Below are positions 5,471 to 6,101 of a stretch of DNA of 6,101 nucleotides, one piece after another. The stretch lies in contig CATJRT010000114.1 in the NCBI GenBank assembly GCA_949742895.1, positions 1-6,101 on the forward strand. Direction: 5' to 3'. Position 1 is the first letter of the stretch. Every line of letters begins with the position of its first letter. Made by a program: the position numbers and the translations under genes. The notes beneath the pieces were generated by a model. That model had not been told where the DNA came from, did no database searches, and was given only the letters and a program-made list of their open reading frames with translations. This stretch comes from an uncultured Eubacteriales bacterium. Its GTDB lineage: Bacteria > Bacillota_A > Clostridia > Oscillospirales > Oscillospiraceae.

Positions 5471-5983
5471 ATGATGGATTGTATACAGGCCATCCGGGCA
5501 CGCCGGAGCATCCGAAAGTTCAAACCGGGCGGGGCCATCCCCAAGGCCGACCTGGAGCAGATGCTGGAGGCGGCCATGCTGGCCCCCAGCGCCTGCAATA
5601 CCCGGCCTTGGGAGTTTTACGTGGTGGAGAATCCTGAGGTGAAGGCCCGCCTGTCCGCCTCCCACCCCTATGCCAAAATGCTGGATACTGCTTCCGCTGC
5701 TATCGTGGTGTGCGCCCGGCCGGAGGCGCAGGAGGGCATATGCCAGGGCTACTGGCCGCTGGACTGCGGAGCGGCGGTGGAGAACCTGCTGCTCGAGGCT
5801 GCGGGGCTGGGCTATGGGACCTGCTGGTGCGGCTGCTGGCCCAGCCAGAAGGTGGTGGACGCACTGCGGGCCGTTTTGGACACAGTGTCCGTCCCGGTGG
5901 CCCTTATTTCCGTCGGCGTGCCCGACGAGGAGCCCCTCTGCCGAGGATACTACGACCCGAAGAAGGTCACATGGGTCAGATAA
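5471..5983 (+). CDS. Nitroreductase family FMN oxidoreductase
   Basis: This is a 170-residue single-domain nitroreductase, at the short end of the family, expected to be a cytoplasmic FMN homodimer that reduces nitro, quinone or similar acceptors with NAD(P)H. Family landmarks are RRSIRKF (11-17, FMN-phosphate contacts), APSACNTRPWEFYVV (38-52, the conserved APSxxNxQPW-type loop), and DCGAAVENLLLEAAGLGYG (98-116) followed by TCWCGCW, then the strand VALISVGVPDE (143-153). The protein has eight cysteines, with C118, C120 and C122 clustered, which is unusual but not a recognised metal motif. GAGGAGG lies 7 nt before ATG 5471; a second in-frame ATG at 5474 is 10 nt away and less well placed. No promoter is visible between the preceding terminator and the start. 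The physiological substrate cannot be read from the sequence. Confidence 0.92.
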   Translation: MMDCIQAIRARRSIRKFKPGGAIPKADLEQMLEAAMLAPSACNTRPWEFYVVENPEVKARLSASHPYAKMLDTASAAIVVCARPEAQEGICQGYWPLDCGAAVENLLLEAAGLGYGTCWCGCWPSQKVVDALRAVLDTVSVPVALISVGVPDEEPLCRGYYDPKKVTWVR

Positions 5984-5984
5984 A

Positions 5985-6025
5985 AAACTCCCCATCCGCA
6001 TGGCGGATGGGGAGTTTATCTTTTT
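5985..6025. terminator. Bidirectional terminator between nitroreductase gene and rpsR
   Basis: A 15-bp perfect stem (5985-5999 with 6003-6017) closed by ATG is followed on the plus strand by ATCTTTTT. On the minus strand the stem arm ends in a T-run (the A-run at 5982-5987). It overlaps the nitroreductase stop codon and lies directly before the rpsR stop, so it serves both converging genes. Confidence 0.9.
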
Positions 6026-6101
6026 AGTCGGTGACGTAGGGCAGCAGAGCCACATGGCGGGCGCGCTTGATGGCGTCGGTCAGCTGGCGCTGATGCATGG
6101 C
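6024..6101 (-). CDS. rpsR: Ribosomal protein S18, C-terminal fragment
   Basis: Only the last 25 codons and the TAA stop (6024-6026) are in the window, entering from the right edge. The peptide HQRQLTDAIKRARHVALLPY followed by VTD is the conserved C-terminus of 30S protein S18, where QRxL...AIKRARxxALLPY is near universal. In Firmicutes rpsR usually closes an rpsF-ssb-rpsR operon, and the terminator directly after this stop fits its being last. The upstream genes are outside the window. Confidence 0.93.
   Translation of the reverse strand, partial: AMHQRQLTDAIKRARHVALLPYVTD

Noticed and set aside
4826..6055. Long minus-strand open frame (409 codons) across the P-loop and nitroreductase genes
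   Set aside because: It is antisense to two recognisable plus-strand genes, runs through two terminators, has no ribosome binding site, and its Pro/His/Gly-rich translation looks like a GC-bias shadow.
1..6101. CRISPR array, tRNA, insertion sequence or prophage gene
   Set aside because: I found no regularly spaced repeats, tRNA cloverleaf, transposase or integrase motifs on either strand.

Overview
The window looks like a chromosomal segment of a GC-rich (roughly 60% by eye) Gram-positive anaerobe of class Clostridia, most likely Oscillospiraceae (Flavonifractor/Oscillibacter/Lawsonibacter-like). Clues are a cell-surface sialidase ending in three SLH domains, a short DtxR-type repressor, a short P-loop protein of a type I associate with Clostridia, strong AGGAGG-type ribosome binding sites, and sigma-A promoters with 17-bp spacers. 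The genus is an inference from style and gene content; no marker gene is complete here (rpsR is only a 25-codon tail).

Layout. (1) 1-1474, plus: 3' part of a large exported sialidase with C-terminal Cys-pair repeats and SLH domains, followed by two hairpins (1529-1563 and 1646-1688). (2) 1762-2263, plus: stand-alone DtxR/MntR-family metalloregulator with its own extended -10 promoter and hairpin terminator. (3) 2264-2444: non-coding stretch between convergent genes that looks like a dispersed intergenic repeat. (4) 2445-3978, minus: two-gene operon of an unrecognised Trp-rich 176-aa protein followed 10 nt later by a cytoplasmic L-asparaginase. (5) 3979-4087: compact divergent intergenic region whose two promoters are back to back, with -35 boxes 3 bp apart. 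(6) 4088-4888, plus: thioredoxin-reductase-like flavoprotein with intact FAD and CxxC elements but a shortened pyridine-nucleotide domain. (7) 4915-5452, plus: 137-aa P-loop protein with its own promoter and terminator. (8) 5471-5983, plus: minimal nitroreductase, ending at a symmetric terminator shared with (9) the C-terminus of ribosomal protein S18 (rpsR) on the minus strand at the right edge.

Most genes are short independent units separated by terminators, so this is not one pathway. Two loosely redox-related flavoproteins (the TrxR-like protein and the nitroreductase) and an iron/manganese-type repressor lie within 4 kb, but nothing in the sequence ties them together. The item most worth following is the TrxR-like protein without NADPH-binding motifs, which resembles the ferredoxin-linked thioredoxin reductases described in clostridia. 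Next are the translationally coupled unknown-plus-asparaginase operon, the mixed MntR/DtxR metal site of the repressor, and the candidate dispersed repeat.
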